The notes: generated by a model not told the origin, from the sequence alone. Shown: positions 1 to 11,559, numbered from the stretch's first letter. The stretch: DNA of 64,000 nucleotides from Aradus depressus (GCA_963662175.1 OY759218.1:23396051-23460050), one strand, 5' to 3'. Translations and numbers: made by a program.

Positions 1-1
1 C

Positions 2-286
2 GTGGATACTATGACGTCTGTGCCCCAAGACGTTTTTTCTTTTGAAAACTTAATTGCAAAAATTGATGCTATGGATGCGGAACTTAAGAATTTGTCCAGA
101 GAATCTCGTTCACGTTCGAGAGATAAATATGATAACATTAGAAGAAGAAGCAGAAGTCGCAGCCGTTATCAATCAGGTGGGAAATATTGTTACTATCATT
201 TTAGATATAAACAAAATTGTAGACCACAAAAATGCGTTCCTCCATGTCAAAGGAAGACTAAGCCGGGAAACTCCAGTCAGCAATAA
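2..286 (+). CDS. gag: Gag C-terminal part (partial at window start)
   Basis: The frame is open from the window edge to a TAA at 284-286. It holds a coiled start, an Arg/Ser-rich basic stretch (RSRSRDKYD, RRRSRSRSR) and a short Cys/His cluster (CYYH..C..KC..PC). Insect Ty3/gypsy Gag proteins commonly end in such a basic Cys/His region that binds RNA during particle assembly; a standard CCHC knuckle is not present. The slippery heptamer at 265-271 lies 13 bases before the stop and leads into pol. The true Gag start is outside the window. Confidence 0.8.
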   Translation: MDTMTSVPQDVFSFENLIAKIDAMDAELKNLSRESRSRSRDKYDNIRRRSRSRSRYQSGGKYCYYHFRYKQNCRPQKCVPPCQRKTKPGNSSQQ

Positions 287-3200
287 TTGAAGCGGCCACA
301 ACTGTTGCTGAAATACCCATTGGTCGCTCCAATCGGCTTTTTGTAACAGATTATAAGACTCGTAAAAAAATTTTAATTGATACAGGAGCAGATATCTCCA
401 TAATTCCTCATAATAATGATAATCAATTTAAAAAACAACCATCAGACTTCAAGCTCTTTGCTGCAAATGGAACAGAAATTGACACTTTTGGTTCAAAAAT
501 CTTAAAAATTGATCTCGGACTCAAGAGAAACTTCGAATGGTCCTTCATTATTGCCAAAACCAATAAAGGTATCATTGGTGCTGATTTTTTGCGTAAATTT
601 AACCTTCTTGTGGATTTGAAAAATAGAAAACTTATTGATAACCAAACAAGATTATTTACCATGGGCGAAATAACGAAGTTAGACGATGCAGATTCCATAA
701 GTACTATTCAAAATTCTTTCCAACTCTACGATTTGCTAAAAAACTATCCAGACATCACAAAGCCGGCATTTTTACCCAACAAAATGGACCATCACGTGCG
801 CCATTCCATCACTACTACAGCAAACCCAGTTTATTCTAGAGCTAGGAAACTTGGCCCAGAATTTTTGAAAATTGCAAAACAAGAGTTTCAGATTTTATTG
901 GAGGCAGGAATTATTTCACCATCTAAATCCCAGTGGTCCAGTCCAATTCACATCGTGAGCAAGAAAAATGGAACTTGGCGGATTTGTGGCGATTATCGTC
1001 GACTAAATGCAGTGACGGTTCCTGATCGGTATCCGATTCCGAGAATTGATGACGTCACCTCAATCCTAACAGGTACAAATATTTTTTCAAAATTGGATTT
1101 AATTCAGGCGTACTATAATATTCCTATCGCAGACAGTGACAGAGAAAAAAACAGCTGTGATAACACCCTTTGGGCTATTTGAGTTCAATTTTTTGTCTTT
1201 CGGTCTCCGGAATGCACCATCAACATTTCAGCGTTTCATGAATCAAGTATTGAATGGTTTGGATTTCTGTTTTTGTTACCTGGATGACATACTTATAGCG
1301 TCCCGTAATGAAGAAGAACATAAACGTCATCTAACTCTAGTTTTGGATCAATTAAACAAGTTTGGGCTCCGAATTAACATAAGCAAATCAACTTTTAACA
1401 CTCATCAGGTGTCATTCCTTGGTTACCAAATTTCTTCTGAGGGAACAAGACCAGACCCAGATAAAGTTAAAGTTATTTTAGATTTCAAACGCCCAGAAAC
1501 CATCCACCAACTACGCACTTTTATAGGCATGTTAAATTTCTATAGACCTTATTTGAAAGACGCAGCTAAAAATCAATCAGCTCTAAACAAACTTCTCAAA
1601 GGTGCTAAGAAAAGAGACCACCGGAAAGTACCATGGACTGATGAATCGATACTACAATTTGAAACTTGTAAAGCGGATTTAGCCAGTGCTACGTTACTCG
1701 CTATCCCAAATCAAGAACTGCCACTCGCATTATTCACTGACGCATCTGACCACGCAGTTGGGGCAGTCATTCAACAATACGAAAGGCAAGGGTGGAAACC
1801 ACTTGCGTTTTTCTCAAAAAAATTAAATAATGCGCAATGCAACTATAGTACTTACGACAGGGAGCTTTTAGCTATATATCTTTCTGTCCGGTATTTTAAA
1901 CACTTCTTTGAGGGAAGAAATTTTACCATCTACTGTGACCACAAGCCTCTGATGTTTGCGTTCAAGCAGAAAAATGAGAAAGCCTGCCCACGACAACTGC
2001 GGCATTTACAATTTATATCCCAATATACGACGGATATACAGTACGTTAGAGGTTCTGAAAATATAATAGCCGATACGATGTCAAGAATAGAAGAGATGGC
2101 CATTATAGATTATGATAAAGTCGCAGATCTTCAACGCCAAGATGATGAACTACCAGCGCTTATTCAAGGCAATACCTCTCTAAATTTCAAGTTGCACAAA
2201 CTTCCATCCACAAAGCAGCTATGGTGTGACACCTCCACAAAAACAATCCGACCATACATACCACAGTTAGCTCGTAAGGCAGTTTTTCACTCAGTTCATG
2301 ACCTAGCCCATCCAGGGGTGAAGTCAACTGTAAAACAAGTGACCTCAAAGTACGTATGGCCTGGAATTCAGAAAGACATAAGAGTGTGGACGAAGGCTTG
2401 CATGGAGTGTCAAAAGTCTAAAATACATAGGCATACAAAATCAGAAATAGGAAAATTCCTAGAGCCTGACGACCGGTTCTCGGATGTACATATTGACTTG
2501 GTCGGGCCCTTGCCACCGTCAGAAGGAAATTCATATTTGCTGACATGCATCGACAGATTTACTAGCTGGATAGAAGCTGTACCATTGCCTGACATTACTG
2601 CGGATTCAGTAGTCAAAGCGTTTTTTAACCATTGGGTCTCACGTTTTGGTACACCTAAGCAAGTAATTACGGACAGGGGTGCTCAATTTACCTCCGATTT
2701 GTTCCAGCGTATGACTGCAGTTTGTGGTACAAAGGTCAAGACTACCACATCGTACCATCCTCAGTGCAATGGTAAAATAGAACGCCAGCATCGAACACTA
2801 AAGGCAGCACTGACAGCTCACAAATCCACAAGGTGGACAGAAAGCCTTCCAACAGTTCTGTTGGGACTACGAGCAGCCATGAGGGAGGACTCCGACTATA
2901 CACTTGCACATAGAGTCTACGGTAAAGAGATACGGATTCCCGGCGAATTTTTCGTCGATTCTGCGCCAAATGTCTACGCCGATACCTTTGTCGCCCTGTT
3001 GCAGGCGTACATGCGAAAAATGAGACCAGTCAAAGTAAAAGATAAAATGTCGCAAAATATCTTTGTGCACAAAGACCTAGCTACATGTTCACATGTTTTC
3101 GTAAGAACTGATAGAGTAAAAAAACCTCTTGCTTACGCTTATGAAGGCCCATTTCCTGTACTTAGGAAATATGATAAATATTTTACGGTACAAATGAAGA

Positions 3201-3391
3201 ACAAAGAAGACAACATTACAATCGATCGTCTCAAGCCAGCATATCTCCTGTCACAAGAGGACGTTCAACCACGGACAGACATTGTTGGTCCAGCGTCTGG
3301 TACCAACGAACAGACTAGAACCACGCGGTCGGGACGAAAAGTTCGATTCCCCGCTCGCTATGACGAACTGGTGCAAGTGAGACTTATGTAA
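262..3391 (+). pseudogene. pol: Pol polyprotein (PR-RT-RNaseH-IN) with one frameshift
   Basis: Pol copies element RNA into DNA and inserts it into the genome. Visible in order: protease active site DTGAD (379-393) with a later IIGADFL; RT fingers and palm with catalytic YLDD (1277-1288); RNase H with LFTDASD (about 1735) and YCDHKPL; integrase zinc-finger residues (HDLAHPG, CMEC at about 2399); and integrase core D at about 2490, D in TDRG (about 2669) and E in KIER (about 2774). The first part is in frame 1 and the rest in frame 2. The switch falls in a run of seven A at 1145-1151, where six would keep the frame. The run is inside RT, so the copy is broken unless this is a homopolymer sequencing error. 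The C-terminus has the usual TRSGRKVRFP tail. Confidence 0.92.
265..271 (+). promoter_or_regulatory. -1 ribosomal frameshift heptamer (G GGA AAC)
   Basis: The seven bases GGGAAAC are phased on the gag frame as ccG GGA AAC, the canonical X XXY YYZ layout for simultaneous slippage. A -1 slip moves the ribosome into the frame that opens at 262 and continues into the protease. The gag stop is 13 bases downstream and the gag/pol overlap is 25 bases. I did not work out a downstream pseudoknot. Gypsy-type elements commonly make Gag-Pol this way. Confidence 0.8.
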
Positions 3392-3581
3392 CTACATTTG
3401 TATTTGCATTAATTTTTCATTTTATTGTTTGTTATGTAATATTGGGGCCACTCATACATTTTTTTTTTGTTATTAATGTTTTCTCTTTATTTTATCATGT
3501 ACCTTTTGTATGTATGTACTTGTTCTATATATCTTCTGCTATTGCTTATTATCGTAGCAGTCCTTGTGTATGGCTGCTACT

Positions 3582-3590
3582 GAAGGGGGA
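3582..3590 (+). other. Polypurine tract
   Basis: GAAGGGGGA just upstream of the 3' LTR, the expected primer site for plus-strand DNA synthesis. Confidence 0.7.
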
Positions 3591-3594
3591 GTAG

Positions 3595-3769
3595 TGTAGC
3601 AGTATATTGTAGTATAAATGTTCTGTAAAGAATTATAAGTGACTGTAGTGGCAACACTGTGTGGGAGTCAGTGAGTCAGTGTGAGTTGGTCTCGATAGAA
3701 CATTGTTTGTTTTGTACTTGCGTAAATAAAGTGTGATTTATATGCTAATTAGTCTTTGTGTACTCCCCA
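3595..3769 (+). repeat. 3' LTR of the Ty3/gypsy element
   Basis: Starts TGTAGCAG shortly after the polypurine tract, contains AATAAA at 3725-3730, and ends in CCCA, giving TG..CA ends. About 175 bp, short but in range for insect gypsy elements. The right boundary is an estimate because the 5' LTR is not visible for comparison. Confidence 0.6.
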
Positions 3770-3778
3770 TAAACTCAT

Positions 3779-4156
3779 TTATAAGCCATGAGAGTACACC
3801 ATTTCTATGGATTTTCTATTAATTGTATTATTCGAAATATTTAAAATTTTGACGTTATTAAAATCGAAATTGTGTCCATAAACTATACTGTGATTTGCTA
3901 GAGCTTTTTTATTAGAATTTTTCGGTTTTTTACAATCTGCTATGTGTTGTTTGACTCTATGTTTTAATCTTTTTTTAGTTTCCCCTATATATTTCTTATC
4001 ACAATCCTTACAATCTATTTGATAAATGACACCTGTCTTGTCTAAAGTATCGATATTGTCTTTCATATTTGATAAATGTTTGTTTATTTTTTGCTCATTA
4101 TATAGAAATTTCAACAGAAAAATGTTTCTGTATATCGAAAAAAAAATTGTATACAT
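3779..4156 (-). pseudogene. Penelope-like element, C-terminal GIY-YIG endonuclease fragment
   Basis: The frame holds GVIYQIDC..CDKKYIGET and then KRLKHRVKQHI, the GIY-YIG layout with the two-cysteine insert typical of Penelope-like elements, followed by ALANHSI..HNFDF. The same C-terminal pattern recurs in the relic at 59252-59452. In PLEs this domain nicks the target for reverse transcription. Only the C-terminal part is left. It breaks off after IEMVY right at the gypsy LTR, so one element probably cut the other. The first 40 or so residues upstream look like noise. Confidence 0.85.
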
Positions 4157-4420
4157 CGAATTATGTATATATTTATGTATGTAATTTCATAGATGAGGGG
4201 GGAAAAAAAGTATAAGATTTGGAAGTATGATTTATCTAAGTGTCTGTAAGTGTTACACAGAACAAGAATCAGATAAGTTATCTTATTTTTTTTTTCATTT
4301 AATTTGTTGTCATTTTTTTTCTTCTTTTTATTGGGTATATTTACAATCAGTAAAAATAAAACCATAAGTAAATTTGATGACAATTATGGAAAATAAAATA
4401 ACGTAAAATAATAAAAGGCC
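4157..4420. other. Noncoding, no feature recognised
   Basis: AT-rich sequence with T and A runs between the PLE relic and the next MITE; nothing recognised. Confidence 0.6.
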
Positions 4421-4812
4421 ATATCGCTACCTCAGAACAAGACTGTCACAACACAAAAAATATCGAATTCGTACTAAACTCATAGGAAGAATGGTAATAT
4501 GGTATACTTTTTTTATGGAAGTGTCACAATTGTAACTTCTAATTCTGGCCACCAGAGAGCAGATGTGTCGGTCTTCCATTGTACGAAAAGGTTGGGCATT
4601 TAGGGCTTTAAAGGGTGTTACGATGGTGAAAGCTAAGTAAAATTGGCTTAAAAGTAAGTATTATAAACCGTGTAAAAGCTTATTGCTCTAGCAGTTTTCT
4701 AAATAAATCAAAAGTAAAGTACCATTAGGGATCAGTGAATTTTAAAACGTGATTTCCCAAAATTCACATTTTTTTAGTTGTGACAGTCTTGTTCTGAAGT
4801 ACCTAGCGATAT
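4421..4812. mobile_element. MITE-like element, about 390 bp
   Basis: Terminal inverted repeats: left ATATCGCTAC then CTCAGAACAAGACTGTCAC; right end is the reverse complement (GTGACAGTCTTGTTCTGA .. TAGCGATAT). Arms are about 32-35 bp. No coding capacity and no secure target duplication. Confidence 0.75.
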
Positions 4813-4954
4813 GTACAAGGTAAGGAAATATAAGAATCAAAGAAATAAATAAAATTAAAAAAGTCTCGATAAAATAGTGAAGAATATGTCCAAAATAAAA
4901 AATCATACCCCTTAAGTAAAATTTATTCAAAATGGTAATAATACAAAACAATAC

Positions 4955-7267
4955 AATAACGTTTTCCTCAGGCCCATTGGGAAAAAACGTTATATCGAAT
5001 AAAACGTTATATCAAATCCGCCCCAACTAAAATTATATGATACATACATATAATGCATATATGTACCTATAATCAATTCATAAGAAGGTAATAAAAAACA
5101 GCTCCTAATTTAACGCTATATTTTAACAAAATATAAAGCATTTACACTAAATATATACATACGTAGGTAAATAACAAATAAAGGTGTAAATACAAAATAA
5201 AAGATTAATACATATATGTACATACATATGTATGTTACTACAACATTGAGAATATTACTTTCAACCTTCCAAGGAATAAAAAGGATCACCCAAAAAAATT
5301 TAAGAAAAAAAAGTTTATCTTGGTAAAAAGAAATCCGAAATATTGGTTTGTTTTTTTGAGCGGCTTTTGTATAGTTCTCTTTCAATGGCAGAAAAATTCA
5401 ACGATAGATCGTTCACACTATTAAATAGAACATACCTTCTGCACACTTCAAATGCATCTAACGCTGCTCGGAGCGTTGGAAGTTCCGCCACCTCCTCTTC
5501 AACTGGTCCTTCTTCCGCTTCTTCATCTTCATTGGTTACCAAGAGACCATCTGCGATGTCGGTGATATCTTCTACGCCACTCGTTGAAATGTTTTCATCA
5601 CATATCAAATAGTCTTTCCATTCTACACCGTTTGCAACTTTTGTCCAATCTTCAATTTCGTCTACTTCTTCGTCTTCGAGTACTGCTGCTTCACTTCCTT
5701 CTGATTTTGCTATACCCATCTTTCTAAAACAATTTTCGATGGTGCTGTTTGTAACTGAATCCCATGAAGTCGATATGAGATTTATTGCATCGAGTATATC
5801 AATATTTTTCGGTGGTTTCCCTTCCTCGATAGCAAGAATTGCTTTCGTAATCAGCATCTTACGATATTTAATTTTAAATGAATTTATAATCCCTAAATCC
5901 AGGGGCTGTAGAAGGCTCGTGCAATTTGGAGGCAAAAACTCTAACTCAAGGTTGGAAAATTTAAGAGAAGTAGGATGAGCAGCGCAACAGTCCATAAGAA
6001 GCAAAATTTTACGCTTTTGGACTTTAATTTTTGTATTGTTTATTTAAGAACTCTGTTAACAACGTCGACGTCATCCAGGAGTTTTTATTTGCCCTGTACG
6101 TGACGGGCAAACTGCGTACGTTTTTAAAACATCGAGGTTTAACGTATCTGCCGATTACAAGAGGCTTTAATTTTTCTGTCCCATCAGCATTACAGCATAG
6201 CAAAACAGTGAGACGTACCTTGCTTCTTTTCCCACCATGACAGTCATCATCTTTTGTTACCAAACTCCTATCAGGCATCATATTAAAAAATAGGCCGGTT
6301 TCATCAGCATTAAATATGTCCTTGTGGGCATATTTCTCCAACAAATGGGGCAATAGCTTCCTCTTCCAGCACTCCACGGTTTCTTCATCAACTGCTTTTG
6401 ACTCGCCGCTGATCACTTTGCATGAAATACCATGTCGGGTCTTGAAATTCGCTAACCAGCCGGGTGATGCTTTAAAATGGGCAATTACATTACGTTTTTC
6501 AGCCAGTATCAGCGCTTTTTCTTGGAGAAGTGGCCCCGAAATCGGAATGTTGACTGCCCGTTGTTGCCGAAACCATTTTATCAAACCTTCTTCCAAATCC
6601 GAAAATTTGCCCATCTTCATCCTCTTTTTCTTTTCGATGCTAGTTCCTGCAGATGTGGTGAAATTCTTAATTTCATTTTTTTTCAGCAAGATGGACTGAA
6701 GCGTTGTTACCGGAATGTTCAGCTGTTTGGCCATCTCAACTTTTGTGACCGCAGGGTTCTTCTCCACTTCGTCAATTATCCTCATTTTCTCTTCTATCGA
6801 CAAGGACTTGCGTTTGGCAGGCATCGCAATTAAAAAAGGAAAAGAAACACAATCCAGGAGGACAATAAAAATCACTCTTTCACTCTGAAGTTAAAAAACA
6901 AACTGAGATTGGAAACAGAACGGGGTAGGGAAAGGGGGTGGCGGGTGGGAATGGTGAAAGAGTAAGTGGGGTTTTCTCGGTAAAGTCTATGACTCCGATC
7001 GCCCTTCTTTATGGATACGTATTCTTCTTCGATTTTTTATTTTTATTTTTTTAGTTCGCAATTTTCGTGGAAAAAAACCCTTTATCGAGGCATAGAAACG
7101 TTTTACCTGCCGAAAACCGAACGTTATATCGCGATAAACGTTATCGAGAAACGTTGTATCAAATAAAAAATGCATTGAATATGCCTTCATTTGGTCGGGA
7201 CCCAATCCAGAAAACGTTTTATCGAGAAAAACGCTAAATCGAACAACGTTATATCGAGGTTCTACTG
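4955..7267 (-). mobile_element. Tigger/pogo DNA transposon, inactivated
   Basis: The right end reads CAGTAGAACCTCGATATAAC on the minus strand and is followed by TA at 7268, the Tigger end and target duplication. It is followed inward by a series of AACGTTATATCGA-like subrepeats. The left side (about 4960-5030) has matching inner subrepeats but lacks the first ~45 bases with CAGTAGAA, so the left end is deleted or rearranged. It carries the transposase at 5315-6824. Confidence 0.85.
5315..6824 (-). pseudogene. Tigger/pogo (CENP-B-like) transposase, one frameshift
   Basis: The start is taken at MPAKRKSLS (6824), preferred over the ORF's earlier hydrophobic Met because pogo transposases begin this way. 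An N-terminal CENP-B helix-turn-helix (LSIEEKMRIIDEVEKN..KVEMAKQL) and a second DNA-binding HTH are followed by a DDE catalytic domain: FNADETGLFF, LLMDCCAAHP and LQPLDLGIINSF carry the three acidic residues. The C-terminus KQTNISDFF is typical of Tigger. A one-base indel near 6025-6035 splits the gene between the first and second catalytic residues, so the copy is dead as read. Confidence 0.93.
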
Positions 7268-8217
7268 TATATATTAATTAATAAATTCAGATCGAGACCC
7301 CTCCAAACACCATCGCGATGAGGCAATCCCCATTCCTCCACTTTAATGAGGCCAGGGTAGCCCGGGTGATCCGCCGCACCAGCTTCTGACCAGCAGTGGT
7401 GGCAGACCAAGAGGAACAGGAATCTCTGATTGTGAGTGTATTCAAGTGGGGAGAAACTGGCCATTGTCAGCACTCTCTAAATAGAAGCCACATACTTTAA
7501 TGTAATAGGTCTCTCGGCCGGCACCGCCTCTATTTTCGGGTAGGATTGTCAAGATGGGAATGGGATGATAGAGAAAGTCAAGAGAAAATAAATAATATTA
7601 AGTATTGAGGTTAGGTTCTCTCTCTCTCTCTCTCCCCATTGATCCCATTGAACGAAACGTTTCACAAAAACAAGTGTGTTAATTGAAACGTATAACAAGA
7701 ATGAGATAAACCAAATCCGATCAAACTGATGACAGTGTTGTCTCGGTTTTATCGTTTAATAATTTAGTTATTTTAAATGCGATGATTGCTGCTATTAAAA
7801 TATAATTTCTTTAGTGTCTCATTATGAGTGTGATCTTTGTAGTAATCATAACTAAAGTATGAATACAAGTGTCAGAAAAATATACTTGTATTTCCAAACC
7901 GCTAAGGTCCAAGTGATAAATTTCCCTTAAGCGTTATTAAAAGATAAAAAAATATTAATTTGAAATAACTATTTTCACAAGTTCTTTCATTTTATTATTG
8001 AAACGTATGCGTTTTTAAATAGTATTAATAGGTACATATTTCTACGAAAATATCATTTTAATTTAATAAGTAATAGTGAGGTTAAGGATAAAAAAAAATA
8101 TATATATTAAATTAAAATTTCACACTGCGAAACAGAAATGTAAACAGGGACTTGGCTAAGAATCGGAAGAAACAGGGTTCCAGAAATAGATAATATATAT
8201 AAAAAATTGTTAGATAT
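7268..8217. other. Noncoding, no gene recognised
   Basis: Includes a (CT)n run at 7618-7633 and AT-rich unique-looking sequence. A minus-strand ORF of 74 codons at 7249-7473 has no recognisable domain. Confidence 0.6.
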
Positions 8218-8355
8218 AGCGACTCATGCACAAATGGTCATATCGCCTACTTCCAGAACGCTCTTTCGTCGCTCTGGTAGACATGAGCCTCACTCTACAG
8301 TGAGATTCCTGAATTTTGCCTACCCACGTTTATTCACCGATGGTAGTGTTTCATC
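8218..8355 (-). mobile_element. SINE A, 3' half only
   Basis: Matches the reverse complement of the 3' body of the copies at 22838 and 40970 (ATATCGCCTAC, CTCTTTCGTCGCTCTGGTAG, TTTTGCCTACC). The tRNA-like head is absent. Confidence 0.75.
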
Positions 8356-8771
8356 CATTTCGATAAAAAACTGCCAATAATATTAAAATATATAAAAATT
8401 CGATGCTATGAGTTATAGTTTAAACTTGGAAATATTTTTATGAAATTCATAGTTTGCTCTTTGAGGCTCTATAACTTTGTTCGTATTGATTCTATTCAAA
8501 TTCTATTATCGGAATGTATCTTGCAGACCTTCGAAAAAAAAAATGTAAATAAAATGTACCTTTCGGTTTCCTCTACGATTTATATTGGTACACAATTTTG
8601 ATTAGATCATAAATATAAGCGGAATCTTGTAAAATGTACCCGAAGTAAAGTGGTCTCAATTTCCGACCGATTTCAGCCAAAATCCTCTTCAAATTTAAAT
8701 TAGCACATGTAACTTTTACTTTCCAAATTTCAAGTTCATAGCTCACAATCGTTTTTACGTTAGTGTGCTCA

Positions 8772-9426
8772 GGAGCCATTCATAAATTACGTAAGGCTTT
8801 TTTAAAGTTAATTTGACCCCCCCCCCCCCCCCTTTGATAACTACCCCTTGATAAGAAATTATCGTATTGATAAAATAAAAGACAGTTTGATTAAAAAATA
8901 TTATTTATTGCAATTATACTTCGATTAATCGTCTTAACGTTTTCATTTCTGCATTAAATTACTTCAAATAAAATATATAAATTGCATAAAATATATAAAT
9001 AAAATATATAAATGGATAATTAATCCAAACTTTACTTATTTATTTATCCATGGACTGACTAACCAGTCTGGTATTGAATTAATCACAGGGATGACTGGTT
9101 CATTATTTTGTTCTTCAGGTTCTTCCAACCTTTCAACATCAATTTCATCATCTTCGTACCACTCTATATCGTGAACATTATTATTGGTGTAGGGTACTGA
9201 GACCATATGATTTCTGTAGGATTCAATACTGAATTTGAGAATTAAGTATAGATGGCGCTATCCAATATCGCCATTTCTTAGCGCGAAAGTTGTAGATTTT
9301 AAATTCAAAAACTTACATAAGATCAAATTCTTTACCCCCCTCCCCTATAGTAAGAATTAGTAATATTGAGCTTATCCCCCCCCCCCCCCCCCCCCTAAAT
9401 GCCTTACGTAATTTATGAATGACCCC
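8772..9426. mobile_element. DNA transposon derivative with ~26-bp TIRs
   Basis: Left end GGAGCCATTCATAAATTACG, right end is the inverted match ending GAATGACCCC. Each TIR is followed inward by a C tract (8817-8832 and 9376-9395). It retains the end of a protein-coding gene on the minus strand (9036-9180). Confidence 0.78.
9036..9180 (-). pseudogene. C-terminal fragment of a transposase-like protein
   Basis: Open minus-strand reading of about 47 codons ending in TAA, very acidic (WYEDDEIDVERLEEPEEQ), then PVIPVINSIPDWLVSPW. Acidic tails are common at the ends of pogo/Tigger-type transposases, but no catalytic motif is left, so the family is a guess. It lies inside the TIR element at 8772-9426. 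Confidence 0.45.
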
Positions 9427-9479
9427 TCACAATGTTTCAAACACACACTCACAGAAAAACACCATCGCGAAAATGGTCA

Positions 9480-9570
9480 AAACCTATTCAAGGGGCCTTG
9501 AAGAGTGAAAATCCGTTGAAAACTCGATCTCAATTTTTTGCACGATTACAATACTTCCTTATACTGTAAG
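9480..9570 (+). repeat. Second hairpin repeat, end only
   Basis: Sequence around GATTACAATACTTCCTTATA matches in inverted orientation 30283-30345 and 48584-48640 (TATAAGGAAGTATTGTAATC). It is related in layout to, but distinct from, the hairpin family. Confidence 0.55.
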
Positions 9571-9681
9571 TAAAACTTAGAAAAAAAATATAACTAAATT
9601 TACGTCCCAACAATATGATGTTTTGAGGGACTTGCAAAGCGTGCAACAAAGCGGCATAAGTCCTCTGAGCTTTCTAAAAAA

Positions 9682-10278
9682 AAAGTCATCGGTGCATCAC
9701 TGGCAATGTACTTCCCCACAAATAACCTATTAACTTTTAGCGCCTCCTCCAAAACCAATTGACCGTTTGCACTAATATTCAACAATTTATTTACATTGGG
9801 GCTCCTAATTCCTCATATTATATTGTGTGCTGATAAATTCATGACATCGGCAATTATTAGGGTTTTTGAATTGAAGCCCCTCCCGTGAACCGTTCCGCAC
9901 CCTTCTGCTGATTCCGCTGAAAATAATAAGTGTCGTCCCTATGGTGTTTTGAATTAACATATGAAATTTTTTGTCTGTCAATAAATTCAATCTATTTGCA
10001 GATATTATATTAGCCTCCCCTCTAACCCCCTCTTCCATTTGGTCAATTTGACTGAAAAACAATAGGTGTCGTCGTTTTATATGGAATCACATATAAAATG
10101 TGTCGATACACTCATTCTAACGGGAATTATCATGTTCATAGACACACACTTTTTTTTTTTTTTTTTGAAATTTGAATCTAGAGGTCAGAAAACCTGAAAT
10201 TCCGTTGAAAACTCATTAAATTGTTGACTAATTACGTAACTTCCCCTATACTTCGTATAACTGGGGAAGTAAAAAAAT
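9682..10278 (+). repeat. Hairpin-family element
   Basis: Starts at GTGCATCACTGGCAATGTAC (head) and ends in ACTTCCCCTATACTTCGTAT then AACTGGGGAAGT (tail hairpin). In between are three degenerate units of roughly 100 bp sharing the words TTGAATT, CCTC, CCGATT, GAAAAT, CATTC. Same layout as copies at 24821, 35350 and 49973. Confidence 0.75.
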
Positions 10279-10713
10279 TCTAATTAAAAAGTGTACAGTA
10301 TATAACAAAGTGGTGAGGCATAGGGTGCACAAGCCCTATTGTAGCAAATTGCAATTCTATTGGATCGCTCAAATAGGGGGAGGGGAGACATAGGGGGGAG
10401 AACCTTGTTAAATTCCTTAGAATAATGCGCCCCCTCGTTAAAATTTACATTAAAAAAACTTGTTACAATAAAAATACTGGGACATTGGGAAAGGACAACT
10501 AACTTTTTTGATGATCTTTTTTCTCCTTTGTTTCTGACAAGGTGATGAGAAATTTATCTTGATTTCAATGTTTTGTCTTATTTTTTACATTAACTTATAA
10601 GAAGGATATAGAGAAAATCTTCTGAATCCAAAAAAAATTCACATCACACACAATTTGTTTTTCATTTTTTGAATCCAGGAGGTCGGAAAACATGAAATTC
10701 TGGTTAAATATTC
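10279..10713. other. Noncoding, no feature recognised
   Basis: AT-rich with short G-rich patches near 10375-10400; nothing recognised. Confidence 0.5.
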
Positions 10714-11203
10714 ATGATGTATGTTTCTCTTATTACTTTATTGTCCTTAATTCAAAACCAACTAATTTATTTGTTACATTCTGTTAGGTCCTAAATTAGG
10801 AAATAAATCAGTTTCCCAAACGTCCGAGTACCGAGTTTCCTCTTTACTCGACTCAACCTCCACTTTGCTCAACTAAACAGTATTAAGATACTGTCGACTC
10901 AATCATTGTAATTCGTATGCTTACTAAGATAAAAATAATTAGTTTTACATTATAGGTATATAAAAAATAATTGAACTTCTAAAGGAATATAATTATTACA
11001 GATCTGATATGATTTGTGTATTTTTTATTTTTTTATATAACAATTTTTTTAAATTACTATATATATTTTACTTTTATGATGTATGTTCTCCTGTTATTTT
11101 GTTTCCCAAAATGCAAAACTAATTTATTTGTTATATTCTGTTGCCTGAAGAAGGAAACAAACAGTTTCCGAAACTTTGGCCAAATACTGAATTTTCCTCA
11201 ACA
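10714..11203 (+). repeat. Two direct copies of a hammerhead-like repeat
   Basis: Copy A (10714-10855) and copy B (11077-11203) share ATGATGTATGTT, AACTAATTTATTTGTTA and ATTCTGTT, followed by a motif. In B the motif is CTGAAGA (11145-11151), one unpaired A, a perfect 6-bp stem GGAAAC/GTTTCC with a 5-base loop, then GAAAC (11170-11174). In A the same positions are mutated (CTAAATTA .. CAAAC). The copies are about 352 bp apart. Confidence 0.6.
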
Positions 11204-11559
11204 TTATAACAATACATAGGTACATACATTGTATATGCGTATGTAAATATAGGCCCTGGCAGACTTAATTTTTTTTTTTTATCAAAAGAAACCTGATTAT
11301 TATCTCCTTATAAACAATTTATTCCACTGAAAATCCCTCGACTTTATTTGTTGTACAGAATGTATTAAAATCTGAACAAGGGTTCACATTATGGTTTTCA
11401 TAGACAATATGTTCATATAACCGAAGTTTTTAATATATTATTTGTACTTTAGTTGTTTTAATTAGTCCAAGAACCGTTTGTATCTCAATTCAAGGGATTT
11501 GACGAAACGAGCTCAAAAATATATTTGGAAGGGTTTTGATTTTTATAAACGGAGGGTTT

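Larger units (their letters stand above)
1..3769 (+). mobile_element. Ty3/gypsy LTR retrotransposon, 5'-truncated by the window edge
   Basis: Domain order is end of gag, aspartic protease, reverse transcriptase, RNase H, integrase, polypurine tract, 3' LTR. Integrase lies after RNase H, which is the Ty3/gypsy order. The 5' LTR, primer binding site and most of gag lie left of the window. No chromodomain and no env-like ORF is seen between pol (ends 3391) and the LTR. The element is nearly intact but carries a one-base shift in pol, so this copy is probably not autonomous. It abuts a Penelope-like relic on the other strand at 3779. Confidence 0.93.

Noticed and set aside
5343..5978. Plus ORFs within the Tigger transposase
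   Set aside because: Antisense shadows of the transposase frame.
7249..7473. 74-codon minus ORF next to the Tigger end
   Set aside because: Runs into the transposon terminus and has no recognisable domain.
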